Origin: Candidatus Zipacnadia bacterium
GTDB lineage: Bacteria > Armatimonadota > Zipacnadia > Zipacnadales > Zipacnadaceae
Direction of reading: 5' to 3'
DNA: 49,562 bases
Assembly (NCBI GenBank): GCA_029820565.1
Contig: JALGUR010000030.1
Span: 1 to 49,562 of the forward strand
This document shows, piece by piece, positions 23,935-32,137 of this stretch; position 1 is the stretch's first letter; each line of letters starts with the position of its first letter. Below the pieces are notes generated by a model. It made no database searches and was not told the DNA's origin. It saw only the letters and a program-made list of their open reading frames with translations. The translations under genes were made by a program, and so were the position numbers.

Positions 23935-23957
23935 AATGCCGAGTGCTGAGTGCTGAA
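23935..23957 (+). repeat. Heptad repeat copy upstream of der
   Basis: GAATGCCGAGTGCTGAGTGCTGAAC, three GCTGAGT-like heptads. It is the same family as at 10226-10253 and 16389-16414, again a few bases before a start codon. Confidence 0.75.
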
Positions 23958-23968
23958 CCCAGTTAACT

Positions 23969-25339
23969 ATGCCCTTACCAATTGTTGCCATAGTTGGACG
24001 GACTAATGTGGGCAAGTCGGTGCTGTTTAACCGGCTGGTTGGTCAGCGCTTGGCGGTCGTTGAGGAGACACCGGGGGTAACTCGGGATCGCCTGTACGCC
24101 GAAGTGGATTTAGATGATCGTGAGATCGTGCTGGTGGACACTGGCGGGCTGGCCGGTGCCGAGAGCGACCAGTTGATTACTCAGGTTAAGCGCCAGGCGG
24201 CTCTGGCCCTGCAAGAGGCTGATGTGCTGCTAATGGTTGTGGATGGGCAGGAAGGACTGGTCTCGCTTGATTATGAAGTTGCCGAGGTAGTACGGCGCAG
24301 CGGCAAACCCCATATTCTGGCGGCTAATAAGATGGAAAGCCCCAGGACTGACGCCACAGTCTTTGCCGAATTAGGTCTGGGGATGCCCCTCCAGGTTTCC
24401 GCGCTTCACGGCCAGGGGATAGGCGAACTGGTAGAGGCGATATTGGGCCAATTACCAGAGTTGGAGGCGGAACCGGAGCCAGTGGAGGGCGAGATAGCGG
24501 TAGCGGTGGTGGGGCGACCTAATGTGGGCAAGTCAGCCATTATCAACGCCCTACTGGGCGAGGAGCGGGTGATAGTAAGCGAGCAGCCGGGTACGACTCG
24601 GGATGCAATAGATATTACTGTGGAGATGAACGGTGAGCCGTTTCGCCTGGTAGACACGGCCGGGCTGCGGCGGCGGGGCAAGCGGGGGCGGGGTTTGGAG
24701 TATTACAGCAGCCTGCGCGCTCTACGGGCGCTGCAGCGGGCCGATGTGGGCCTGGTAATAATAGATGCAGCGGAGGGAATTACCAAGCAAGACGCGAATA
24801 TAGCCGGTGAAGTGGAGACAGCCGGCCGGGGGATGGTGCTGGTAGCCAATAAGTGGGACCTGGTTCAAGAATCTGCTTATGGGGATGAAGAGGTCAGCAC
24901 GGAGAAGATTAGAAGAATTGAAGCCAGCCTGCGCGAGGACTTTGAGCGAATCGTGCGTCGCCGACTGCCGTTTGCCAGTTACGCATATCTGCTGTTTACC
25001 TCGGCGGTGACTGGTGAAGGGCTTATGGAACTGCTGCCGACGGCTAAACAAATAGGTGAGCAGTTCCGGCGCCGGATCGAGACAGCGCGGGTAAACCGGC
25101 TGATTCAGGCAGCGGTGGCCGGTCATCAGCCCCCGGGGCGAGGGGGCCGACAGCTGAAGATATACTATGCCACTCAGGTCAAAAGCGGTCCACCGACGTT
25201 CGTAGTCTTTGTTAATGACCCGAAACTGATGCATTTCTCGTATCGTCGTTACCTGGTCAATAAGTTGCGCGCTGAATTCGGCTTTGATGGGGTGCCGATA
25301 CAGTTAATAGTGCGTCAGCGGAAATCAGCCCAGGAGTGA
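23969..25339 (+). CDS. der: Ribosome-assembly GTPase Der (EngA)
   Basis: 456 residues with two tandem GTPase domains. G1 loops are GRTNVGKS (residue about 9) and GRPNVGKS (about 181). G3 motifs are DTGG and DTAG, and G4 motifs are NKME (the first unusual, normally NKxD) and NKWD. A C-terminal KH-like domain holds RGGRQLKIYYATQVKSGPPTFVVFVND. It acts on 50S ribosomal subunit assembly. A GTG plsY start follows 7 bp after the stop. The NKME in place of NKVD is at residue about 118 and is worth noting, because the aspartate normally sets guanine specificity. Confidence 0.97.
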   Translation: MPLPIVAIVGRTNVGKSVLFNRLVGQRLAVVEETPGVTRDRLYAEVDLDDREIVLVDTGGLAGAESDQLITQVKRQAALALQEADVLLMVVDGQEGLVSLDYEVAEVVRRSGKPHILAANKMESPRTDATVFAELGLGMPLQVSALHGQGIGELVEAILGQLPELEAEPEPVEGEIAVAVVGRPNVGKSAIINALLGEERVIVSEQPGTTRDAIDITVEMNGEPFRLVDTAGLRRRGKRGRGLEYYSSLRALRALQRADVGLVIIDAAEGITKQDANIAGEVETAGRGMVLVANKWDLVQESAYGDEEVSTEKIRRIEASLREDFERIVRRRLPFASYAYLLFTSAVTGEGLMELLPTAKQIGEQFRRRIETARVNRLIQAAVAGHQPPGRGGRQLKIYYATQVKSGPPTFVVFVNDPKLMHFSYRRYLVNKLRAEFGFDGVPIQLIVRQRKSAQE

Positions 25340-25345
25340 AGTGCA

Positions 25346-25966
25346 GTGGAGCCAATCGGTATCATTATGATAATCGCTACGTATTTCGCGGGTGGGATTC
25401 CGATTGGTCTACTGGTAGGGCGAGCGCGGGGAGTGGATATCAGGGAATATGGTAGCGGCAACATCGGGGCCAGCAATGTGCTGCGGACACTGGGAGGAAA
25501 GGCCGGCGCGGCGGTGTGGGTGGCCGACGCTCTTAAGGGATTTGCGCCGGTCATGGTGGCCCGATGTGTGCCGCTGTCACCAGAGGCCTGGGTGGCAGGC
25601 GTAGGGTTAGCGGCGGTGCTGGGACACTGTTTCTCTCCGTACTTGAGGCTGTCGGGGGGCCGTGGAGTATCTACCACCCTGGGCGTATTCCTCGCCCTGG
25701 ATTGGCGAGTAGGGCTGTCGGCCTTTGCGCTGTGGATTGTGACCGTGGCGATAACCCGATATATATCTGTAGGCTCTATGCTGGCGGCGGCCAGTGCCGT
25801 GCTGTTTTTCGCGGTATATGATAGCCCAGGAGTGTATTTGGGCATGGGGGTAGGTATCGCGGTGTTGGTTGCCAGTCGCCATTCGGCGAACATTCGCCGC
25901 TTGATAACAGGAACCGAGGCCAAGATTGGCAAAAAGGGAGGAGCGAGGTCAAAAGGGAGTGGCTAA
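25346..25966 (+). CDS. plsY: Glycerol-3-phosphate acyltransferase PlsY
   Basis: 206 residues from a GTG start 7 bp after der. Polytopic membrane enzyme with the family segments GGIPIGLLVGRARGVDIREYGSGNIGASNVLRTLG, HCFSPYLRLSGGRGVSTTLGV and an SVGSMLAA stretch near the last helices. It transfers an acyl group from acyl phosphate to glycerol 3-phosphate, the first committed step of phospholipid synthesis. The soluble tail is lysine-rich. It overlaps or abuts gpsA, which supplies its glycerol 3-phosphate, so the operon order der-plsY-gpsA makes metabolic sense. Confidence 0.96.
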   Translation: MEPIGIIMIIATYFAGGIPIGLLVGRARGVDIREYGSGNIGASNVLRTLGGKAGAAVWVADALKGFAPVMVARCVPLSPEAWVAGVGLAAVLGHCFSPYLRLSGGRGVSTTLGVFLALDWRVGLSAFALWIVTVAITRYISVGSMLAAASAVLFFAVYDSPGVYLGMGVGIAVLVASRHSANIRRLITGTEAKIGKKGGARSKGSG

Positions 25967-26993
25967 TACGAGTAGTGAGGAGAAGGTAGCCATAATTGGG
26001 GCCGGGGCATGGGGCACGACGCTGGCCTGGATGTTAGGGCGGCAGGGGCAAGCGGTGGCTTTATGGGTCCGCCGTCCTGACCTGGCCGAGCAGATACAAC
26101 GCGAGCGCAAGAATCATCAATACCGGCCTGAGGTCGCTTTGCCGCAGAGTGTAACGGTAACGGCAGTGATGAGTGAGGCGGTTGATAAAGCGGCGATTGT
26201 GATAGTAGCAGTGCCATCGCACGGGTTTCGCGAGGTGATAAGACAAGCCTCAGATTACTTGGAGGCTAATACCATCGTAGTCAGTGCCACCAAGGGCCTG
26301 GAGCGGGGCAGTGGCCGGCGAATGAGCGAGATTCTCGCCAAGGAACTGAGCGCAGTTGATAGTTATGCGACAGTGGCGCTGTCTGGGCCCAATCTGTCCG
26401 AGGAAATCAGCAAAGGGATGCCGGCCGTGACAGTGTCCGCCTCGGAGAATCATCAGGCGGCCGCGCGGATCCAGGCTCTATTGGGCTCGCCGGCCTTTCG
26501 CGTTTACCGAAATTATGATATAATAGGAGTGGAACTGTGCGGGGCGCTGAAGAACATCATTGCTATTGGCGCTGGCATCAGTGATGGGCTGGGGTACGGG
26601 GATAACGCCAAAGCAGCCCTTATTACCCGGGGCCTGACCGAAATGGCGCGACTGGGTGTGAGATTGGGAGCCGCTCCGGCTACTTTTTGGGGCATTGCGG
26701 GGGGGGGTGATGTGATGGCTACGTGCCACAGTCGCTTAAGCCGCAATTGGCAGGTAGGCTGGCGGCTGGCCCGAGGAGAAAGCCTGGCCGAGATACAAGG
26801 CAGCACGCGCAGTGTGGCTGAGGGTATCTATACCACTATTGCCGCTAAACAATTAAGTGAACGGGCGGCAGTGGCAACACCGATAACTGGTGCAGTCTAC
26901 AAAGTGTTGTTTGAAGGAACCAGCCCTGCTGAAGCGGTAGAGGAATTGATGAGCAGGCCGGACAAAGCAGAGATGGAGGAGTGGCGCAGATAG
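25959..26993 (+). CDS. gpsA: Glycerol-3-phosphate dehydrogenase [NAD(P)+]
   Basis: About 344 residues from GTG 25959; an in-frame TTG at 25926 would add 11 charged residues and is less likely. Rossmann motif VAIIGAGAWGTTLAWMLG lies near the N-terminus. VALSGPNLSEEISKGMPAVTV and the catalytic-lysine region VELCGALKNIIAIGAGISDGLGYGDNAKAALITRGL follow, then GGGDVMATCHSRLSRNWQVG. It reduces dihydroxyacetone phosphate to glycerol 3-phosphate for phospholipid synthesis, feeding PlsY. The N-terminus overlaps the plsY stop by 8 bp. Start choice is the only uncertainty. Confidence 0.95.
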   Translation: MANTSSEEKVAIIGAGAWGTTLAWMLGRQGQAVALWVRRPDLAEQIQRERKNHQYRPEVALPQSVTVTAVMSEAVDKAAIVIVAVPSHGFREVIRQASDYLEANTIVVSATKGLERGSGRRMSEILAKELSAVDSYATVALSGPNLSEEISKGMPAVTVSASENHQAAARIQALLGSPAFRVYRNYDIIGVELCGALKNIIAIGAGISDGLGYGDNAKAALITRGLTEMARLGVRLGAAPATFWGIAGGGDVMATCHSRLSRNWQVGWRLARGESLAEIQGSTRSVAEGIYTTIAAKQLSERAAVATPITGAVYKVLFEGTSPAEAVEELMSRPDKAEMEEWRR

Positions 26994-27079
26994 AGGAGCA
27001 GGCGAAGAAGGGATTCGAGGGCCTGTGGCGAATTTTGGTCGTTGAGATGTAGATGGTAAATTTTATAGGAGGTGCCTTA

Positions 27080-27367
27080 ATGGCAAATCGCAAGTGGAAC
27101 AAGTTGGAAGTTGTAGAGGTCGTAGCATCAGAGGCCGATCTGAGCAAGGCGGCAGCGGAGCGAGCACTAGATGCAATTCTGGGCACAATCACCGGGGCAC
27201 TGCAGCGCGGAGAAGCAGTACAATTGACAGGATTTGGGACCTTCGAGGCTCGTGAGCGGAAGGCGCGGACGGGACGCAATCCGCAAACTGGGGAGGAACT
27301 CTTTATTCCCGCGCGTAAGGTTCCGGCCTTTCGGGCAGGCAAACAACTCAAGGAGGCCGTTGCCTGA
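27080..27367 (+). CDS. HU/IHF-family DNA-binding protein
   Basis: 95 residues from ATG 27080 with AGGAGG about 8 nt upstream. The family pattern is complete: helices with [28 protein letters not shown], the hinge [31 protein letters not shown], and the arm [20 protein letters not shown]. The proline-bearing arm intercalates into DNA and bends it. It is more like HU than IHF; a symbol of hupB would be plausible but is not certain. It lies 86 bp after gpsA and before tRNA-Pro, whose terminator may also close this transcript. Confidence 0.93.
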   Translation: MANRKWNKLEVVEVVASEADLSKAAAERALDAILGTITGALQRGEAVQLTGFGTFEARERKARTGRNPQTGEELFIPARKVPAFRAGKQLKEAVA

Positions 27368-27522
27368 CCAGGGCGGTGATTGGTATCTGAAAGCAATAAC
27401 CGCGATCGGGGCGGGTCAGCGATTAGGCTGGTCGGGGAGATTGGGTGGTTAGACCTACCGAAGGTATTCGCGGACAGTACACAGGGAAAAGGCAGTCATT
27501 GCAAAGTAGGAAGAAAGCCGGT

Positions 27523-27600
27523 CGGGGCGTGGCGCAGCTTGGTTAGCGCGTTTGACTGGGGGTCAAAAGGTCGCCGGTTCAAATCCGGCCGCCCCGACCA
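27523..27600 (+). tRNA. tRNA-Pro (anticodon GGG)
   Basis: 78 nt with encoded CCA. Acceptor arms CGGGGCG / CGCCCCG. Anticodon arm TTTGA-CTGGGGG-TCAAA gives anticodon GGG. T-arm GCCGG-TTCAAAT-CCGGC. It reads the proline codon CCC (and CCU by wobble). It is on the same strand as the HU gene. I see no separate promoter, so it may be co-transcribed. Confidence 0.96.
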
Positions 27601-27660
27601 TTGTCTGCGGAGAGGACAGCCGCACAGAACGTTCAAGCGCTGCTGTACGCATAGTGCGCA

Positions 27661-27705
27661 GGTCGCCCCTGGTCGCAAGAAACAGACTTCGGGGCGGCCT
27701 TTTTT
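27661..27705 (+). terminator. Intrinsic terminator after tRNA-Pro
   Basis: GGTCGCCCC (27661-27669) and GGGGCGGCC (27691-27699) form a 9-bp stem (one G-T pair) with a 21-nt loop, followed by six T residues. It lies 60 bp beyond the tRNA and ends the HU/tRNA transcript. Confidence 0.85.
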
Positions 27706-27764
27706 ACTGAGGGATTACCAGTAAGTCTTAGTTGGATGTTATGAGTCAAGCGAAGGAAGGCGTC

Positions 27765-29036
27765 ATGTCTACGGAGTCACCCGAATCGGCAGGTGAACAG
27801 TTAGCGGTCCGTACTTTCTCCCGGTATAAGAACTATGTAAATCCTGGCTACGCCGCCCTGGTAAAGTTTATGGGCCTGGAAGCCGTGGAACTGGGCGCTG
27901 AAGGCTGCCATATTATTAGCAGCGACGGGAAGCGCTACTTAGACTGTTTGGGGGGCCCAGGTGTCTTCACTATGGGCCACCGCCATCCGCACATCGTCGA
28001 AGCAGTAAGCAGTCAGTTGACGAAGATGCCCCTGAGCAGTCATGTCCTGCTCAATCCCTGGCAAGCCGAGTTAGCCGAGCGGCTCGCAGCAGTTGCCCCC
28101 GGGGAGTTACAATACACTTTCTTCGGTAACTCTGGCGCCGAGGCAGTGGAGGGTGCGTTGAAAATAGCCCGGGCCTACACGGGCAAGCCCAAGTTTGTGG
28201 CGGCCGAGGGCGGGTTTCACGGTAAGACCTTTGGCGCTTTGAGTGCCTCGGGCCGAGAAGTGTATAAAGAGCCCTTCTATCCTCTGCTACCCGAGTTTGT
28301 GCACGTTCCCTTCGGGAATGAACAGGCCCTGGCCGAAGCAGTAGATGAGCAGACGGCGGCGGTAATCCTGGAGCCCATTCAGTGCGAGGCCGGTATCATC
28401 ATCCCCCCGGAGGGCTACCTGACAGCGGCCCGCGCAGTCTGCGACAGCGCCGGTGTCTTGCTGATTGTCGACGAAATCCAGACTGGCCTGGGCCGGACCG
28501 GGAAGATGTTCGCCAGCGATTGGGAGAGTGTATGCCCGGACATTATGACTCTGGGCAAGGCTCTGGGGGGCGGGGTGATACCGATCGGCGCATTCATCGC
28601 TCGTCCCGCCCTTTGGGAAGTATTCAGGGACAATCCTTTGATACATAGTTCTACTTTCGGCGGTAATCCGCTGGCTTGTGTGGCGGCAATAGCGGCTCTG
28701 GAAGTGATTGAAGAGGAGGAACTGGCCGACCAGGCTGCTGAACGAGGTGAGCAATTGGCCGACGGTATCAGTCAGGTAGCGGCTGACTATGACATGGTCG
28801 TGGAGGTTCGTGCCAAGGGCCTGTTAGTAGGGATGGAATTCACCGATAGCGATATTGGCGGACTGGTCATAGCAGGCCTGGCACAGCAGGGCATTTTGAC
28901 CGGCTTTGCCCTCAATGACCCAAAGGTAATTAGATTTGAGCCGCCGGTCATAATCACGCCCCAGCAGGTTGACCAGGTAATTACCGCCGTGCAACAAGCA
29001 CTGGAACAGACGGCGAGACTATTGGACTCACAGTAG
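27765..29036 (+). CDS. Class III PLP aminotransferase (ornithine/putrescine type)
   Basis: 423 residues from ATG 27765, which has AAGGAAGG closely upstream; TTG 27732 and ATG 27741 are in frame but weaker. Class III signature: FFGNSGAEAVEGALKIARAYTG, the PLP aspartate in LLIVDEIQTGLGRTGKMF (Asp236), and Lys265 in MTLGKALGGG. The N-terminal RYKNYVNPGYAALVKFMGLE resembles putrescine/diamine transaminases. Candidate reactions are putrescine, ornithine or acetylornithine with 2-oxoglutarate. No arginine or polyamine genes neighbour it, so the substrate stays open. A large anchored protein gene follows 15 bp after the stop, perhaps in one transcript. Confidence 0.9.
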   Translation: MSTESPESAGEQLAVRTFSRYKNYVNPGYAALVKFMGLEAVELGAEGCHIISSDGKRYLDCLGGPGVFTMGHRHPHIVEAVSSQLTKMPLSSHVLLNPWQAELAERLAAVAPGELQYTFFGNSGAEAVEGALKIARAYTGKPKFVAAEGGFHGKTFGALSASGREVYKEPFYPLLPEFVHVPFGNEQALAEAVDEQTAAVILEPIQCEAGIIIPPEGYLTAARAVCDSAGVLLIVDEIQTGLGRTGKMFASDWESVCPDIMTLGKALGGGVIPIGAFIARPALWEVFRDNPLIHSSTFGGNPLACVAAIAALEVIEEEELADQAAERGEQLADGISQVAADYDMVVEVRAKGLLVGMEFTDSDIGGLVIAGLAQQGILTGFALNDPKVIRFEPPVIITPQQVDQVITAVQQALEQTARLLDSQ

Positions 29037-29051
29037 CAAACCGCCAGGGCT

Positions 29052-31187
29052 ATGAGCGAGCAACGACTCTACTTAGCCGAAGCCCAATCACCCCGCTCAG
29101 AACGTCGCCGCCGCCAGCGTCAGCAGCAGTCTTCCTGCTGTAGTTGTATGGTAGTGGTCATCTCACTGATAGTTGCATTGGTGGCGCTGCGCGGTCCCTT
29201 GGCCAACTGGTGGCGGGAGCGCCGGCCAAGTCCAGGTCAGCAGCGCTCTGGCGCTATGTTTCCCCTCAATCTTCAGATTGATGCCAATAGTTATTATCGC
29301 TACGAATTAGTCCGAATTGATTTGCGCGTAGTAAAACGCGATGGGCAACCCGTGAAACTGGCTCAACCGCCGGTTATTGTGGTGCGGCGCGATGACGAAG
29401 TAGTCATCACGATAGGAGGAGTAAGGAAGTTGGAACCGCACTATGACGAGGATGCCGGCACGTATCATTGCTACTGGCCAATCCCCTGGCAGGCTGAGGC
29501 CGGCCATTACCTGGCTGAGGCCCAAATGTCCATAGATGAGGTTGGCGCGTGGCCGTGGAAAGTATCACCGCGAAAGAGAACGCAAACGCCAGAGGACAAG
29601 GAACCGGCAATAGAAGGATCGGGCTACTGTCTGGCCCGAACCCGATTTCAGATTAAGAACCGCCCTCCGCCTGAGGTCCCTTTAGGGTTATGTGCCGCCA
29701 CTTGGGAAGCAGACTTCCCTCACGGGTCAGTGCGACGGCCTGACGGCACTTCGGGCGACTGGCGGGCTATGCTGGACTGGTGTGAGTTTATCGGGGCTGA
29801 TTGCCTATGGTTCCGGGGCGCGGTAACTGAAACCTTCCATGGCCCGCTGTTTCTGGAGAAGCCCTTCGCTACAGAGAATCTGGAGACAGTCCCCCGTCTG
29901 GCCGCTGCCGCCCACCGACGCGGGCTGAAGTTTGGTACTTGGGCTGTGGCTTACGCTACTTATCCCCGCGATACTAACAAGAATAAGCCGGCCTATGACT
30001 ACGCCCAAGACATCTCTCGCAGTACCGGAACAATTTCGGAGATAAACTTCATTTCGTTACTGGATCCTCTGCGTGTAGAGCATCTGACAGATTTCTGCAA
30101 ACAAATGCAGAATACCAATAATGTGGACTTTATTGGGCTGGACTATCTGCGCAGTAAGTACGGCTATGAGATGGTTGATACATTTGCGCGTGAGATGCCG
30201 GTGGCACTGCCCGCCAGCTGGGGAAATATGACCCAGAACCAACAGTGGCTGTACGTGGCGGGTATTGTGGAAAAGGAGCGGAAAACGCGGTCAGAACTTG
30301 ACTTGTATGAACACTGGAACTGGTGGCGAGCGCACCGCACCGCCGAGATTGTCAAGCAAATCATCACCGAGGGCCAGATTACCAAGCCGGTATGGGTTTT
30401 TGTGCTCAGCTGGATGCATGGGGCCCAACACGGCCAAGACGTGGCTATGCTTACTGATGCGGGGGTAGGGCTGGTTTGCCCCATGTTGTATCAGATGCCC
30501 AGTCAGGAGCACTTTGAGGCGACGCTGCGCGGCTGGCAGGACTACATGCGCGTGGGTGTGGTCAATATTGCCGCTGGTGATCAGGTAGATGACTATTGGC
30601 ACCAGAGATCACGGCGGCCGGCCGCACCGGAACTGCTCTATCAGCGGATGATGGCCGCGCATCTGAAACTCATTGACCCTAAAGCACCTCTGGCTGGGCG
30701 AACTGTGGGCGGCTTTTGGCATGATATTTCGCGAGCCGCGGTGCGCGGGAACTTGGGGCCTTATCCAGGCCGGGAGTGGGCGCTGGCGGGAGCGGCCGCC
30801 TTTAGTCAAATACGACAGTCCTGGCAGGTATATCCGTTGCAGGTAGAAATGACTGTACCTCCAAAGGCAGTAATAGGAGGTAGTTTTGCCGCTCAAATTG
30901 CCATTGAGAACATCACCGATACCGATGTGGAAAACATTCAAATACTGATAGAGAACACCGCTCATGTGAAACCCAGCGGCTCGGGAAAGAAGACGGTGCC
31001 CAAATTAGGCGCGGGCGAACTTATTAAAGTACCGATGCGGGTGAAAATCACGCAAGCCAACCGCGCCCGCGCTAATCGCTTTATGATCGCGGTGCGGATA
31101 AAGTGGCCGGCGGATGATTATGGTCCGACGGTCAGGGATGATTTGCCACGAACTCTGGTGATGATGAAGTACATTCAGGGGACCTGA
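29052..31187 (+). CDS. Large anchored exo-protein, glycoside-hydrolase-like TIM barrel, uncharacterised
   Basis: 711 residues. A basic, Cys-rich N-terminus (RRRRQRQQQSSCCSC) precedes a single membrane helix at about 33-48, so it is type II anchored with an outer body. Domain 1 (about 70-210) is beta-rich. The middle (about 215-560) has a TIM-barrel feel: FIGADCLWFRGAVTETFHG, AAAAHRRGLKFGTWAVAYATYPRD, NNVDFIGLDYLRSKYGYEMVDTF, VWVFVLSWMHGAQHGQD. These recall alpha-glycosidase-like barrels, but no catalytic pair can be named. The C-terminal 130 residues (AAQIAIENITDTDVENIQILIEN) resemble a CARDB-like fold. Function unknown; a cell-surface glycan role is an inference. Confidence 0.78.
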   Translation: MSEQRLYLAEAQSPRSERRRRQRQQQSSCCSCMVVVISLIVALVALRGPLANWWRERRPSPGQQRSGAMFPLNLQIDANSYYRYELVRIDLRVVKRDGQPVKLAQPPVIVVRRDDEVVITIGGVRKLEPHYDEDAGTYHCYWPIPWQAEAGHYLAEAQMSIDEVGAWPWKVSPRKRTQTPEDKEPAIEGSGYCLARTRFQIKNRPPPEVPLGLCAATWEADFPHGSVRRPDGTSGDWRAMLDWCEFIGADCLWFRGAVTETFHGPLFLEKPFATENLETVPRLAAAAHRRGLKFGTWAVAYATYPRDTNKNKPAYDYAQDISRSTGTISEINFISLLDPLRVEHLTDFCKQMQNTNNVDFIGLDYLRSKYGYEMVDTFAREMPVALPASWGNMTQNQQWLYVAGIVEKERKTRSELDLYEHWNWWRAHRTAEIVKQIITEGQITKPVWVFVLSWMHGAQHGQDVAMLTDAGVGLVCPMLYQMPSQEHFEATLRGWQDYMRVGVVNIAAGDQVDDYWHQRSRRPAAPELLYQRMMAAHLKLIDPKAPLAGRTVGGFWHDISRAAVRGNLGPYPGREWALAGAAAFSQIRQSWQVYPLQVEMTVPPKAVIGGSFAAQIAIENITDTDVENIQILIENTAHVKPSGSGKKTVPKLGAGELIKVPMRVKITQANRARANRFMIAVRIKWPADDYGPTVRDDLPRTLVMMKYIQGT

Positions 31188-31208
31188 ACTGGTCATATGA
31201 TAGGAATG

Positions 31209-31255
31209 ACCCCAAACGCCGATCTGGGGTTGACGGGCAGGTTGAGAATCTGCCC
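31209..31255 (+). terminator. Two small hairpins after the anchored protein gene
   Basis: CCCCA-10 nt-TGGGG (about 31210-31229), then GGGCAG-9 nt-CTGCCC (about 31235-31255). They are back to back and not followed by a T-run. They may be weak terminators before the methyltransferase gene 38 bp further on. Confidence 0.35.
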
Positions 31256-31292
31256 TACGCGACCAGCCTGTAGAGCGAAGCGATGATTAGCA

Positions 31293-32105
31293 ATGAGTAT
31301 AGAAAAACTATGGCAGAGACTAATTGGTGCAGAGCGGCCGGTAATACAGAAGGCGAGCCAACCTGGCAAAGGCGAGTTTGGACCGGTAGCGCCATATTAC
31401 GATCATCTGATGCGTACTGTGCCCTACAGACCATGGGTGGATTACGTAGAGACCTTACTACAAGAACATCAGGCGCGGCCTCATAAAGTATTGGATTTGG
31501 CCTGCGGGACGGGCCAGGTCGGGGCTGAGATGCGGCGCCGAGGCTATGAAGTAGTCGGAGTAGACCTATCGGAGCCGATGGTCAGGCAGTGTAGCCAACG
31601 TAATCCGCCGCTGCCGGTAGCCGTAATGGATGCCCGCCAGATGGGACTGGCACGCAATACGCTCGATCTGGTCGTCTCCCTGTATGATAGTCTCAACTAT
31701 ATTGTGGAACCCAAGGGCTTGGTAAGTTGCTTTGCGAGCATCCACTGCGGCTTGCGGCCCGGAGGCCTGTTTATTTTTGACTTGAATACTGAGCGGGCTT
31801 TGCGAGTAGGCCTGTTCACGCAAAGTAATTTGGCGAGTAATGATCCACTGCGGTACCGCTGGAAGTCATATTGGGATGAGCGTAAGAAATTGTGCCGGAT
31901 TGAAATGTGGTTTCAGTGGAACGGTGGAGGTGGGCCAATTGAATTTACTGAAGTTCACTACGAGCGGGCTTACGAGCAAAGCTACATATGCCGAATGCTT
32001 GAGAAAGTCGGCTTTAGTAGTGTGGCGGTTTATAATGCTTATACCCTCAGTCCACCCACGGCCCGGTCGAACCGGGTGTACTATGTAGGCCGAAAACCAG
32101 CGTAA
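31293..32105 (+). CDS. SAM-dependent methyltransferase
   Basis: 270 residues. Class I methyltransferase motif I is KVLDLACGTGQVGAEMRRRGYEVVGVDLS (about residues 65-92), motif II MDARQMGLARNTLDLVVSLYDSLNYI, and motif III LRPGGLFIFDLNT. The C-terminal half is a small beta-rich extension (YERAYEQSYICRMLEKVGFSSVAVYNAYTL), as in methyltransferase-25-type enzymes. Substrate unknown. It is convergent with the lipid A operon; a hairpin shared by both 3' ends lies just past its stop. Start ATG 31293 sits before MSIEKLWQRL. Confidence 0.88.
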   Translation: MSIEKLWQRLIGAERPVIQKASQPGKGEFGPVAPYYDHLMRTVPYRPWVDYVETLLQEHQARPHKVLDLACGTGQVGAEMRRRGYEVVGVDLSEPMVRQCSQRNPPLPVAVMDARQMGLARNTLDLVVSLYDSLNYIVEPKGLVSCFASIHCGLRPGGLFIFDLNTERALRVGLFTQSNLASNDPLRYRWKSYWDERKKLCRIEMWFQWNGGGGPIEFTEVHYERAYEQSYICRMLEKVGFSSVAVYNAYTLSPPTARSNRVYYVGRKPA

Positions 32106-32110
32106 CCACT

Positions 32111-32137
32111 CCCAAGGCCAATAGGATTAGCCTTGGG
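32111..32137. terminator. Hairpin at the convergent methyltransferase/lpxL junction
   Basis: CCCAAGGC (32111-32118) and GCCTTGGG (32130-32137): 8-bp perfect arms, 11-nt loop, spanning the 3' end of the acyltransferase gene. There is no T-run on either strand, so it may work as a bidirectional RNA end or stabiliser rather than a strong terminator. Confidence 0.4.

Noticed and set aside
29052-31187. Classical glycoside hydrolase family name for the 711-residue protein
   Set aside because: The barrel-like segments lack an identifiable catalytic acid pair or family signature; only a general description is justified.
31209-31255. Strong intrinsic terminator after the anchored-protein gene
   Set aside because: Two hairpins are present but no T-run follows either, so only a low-confidence entry is given.
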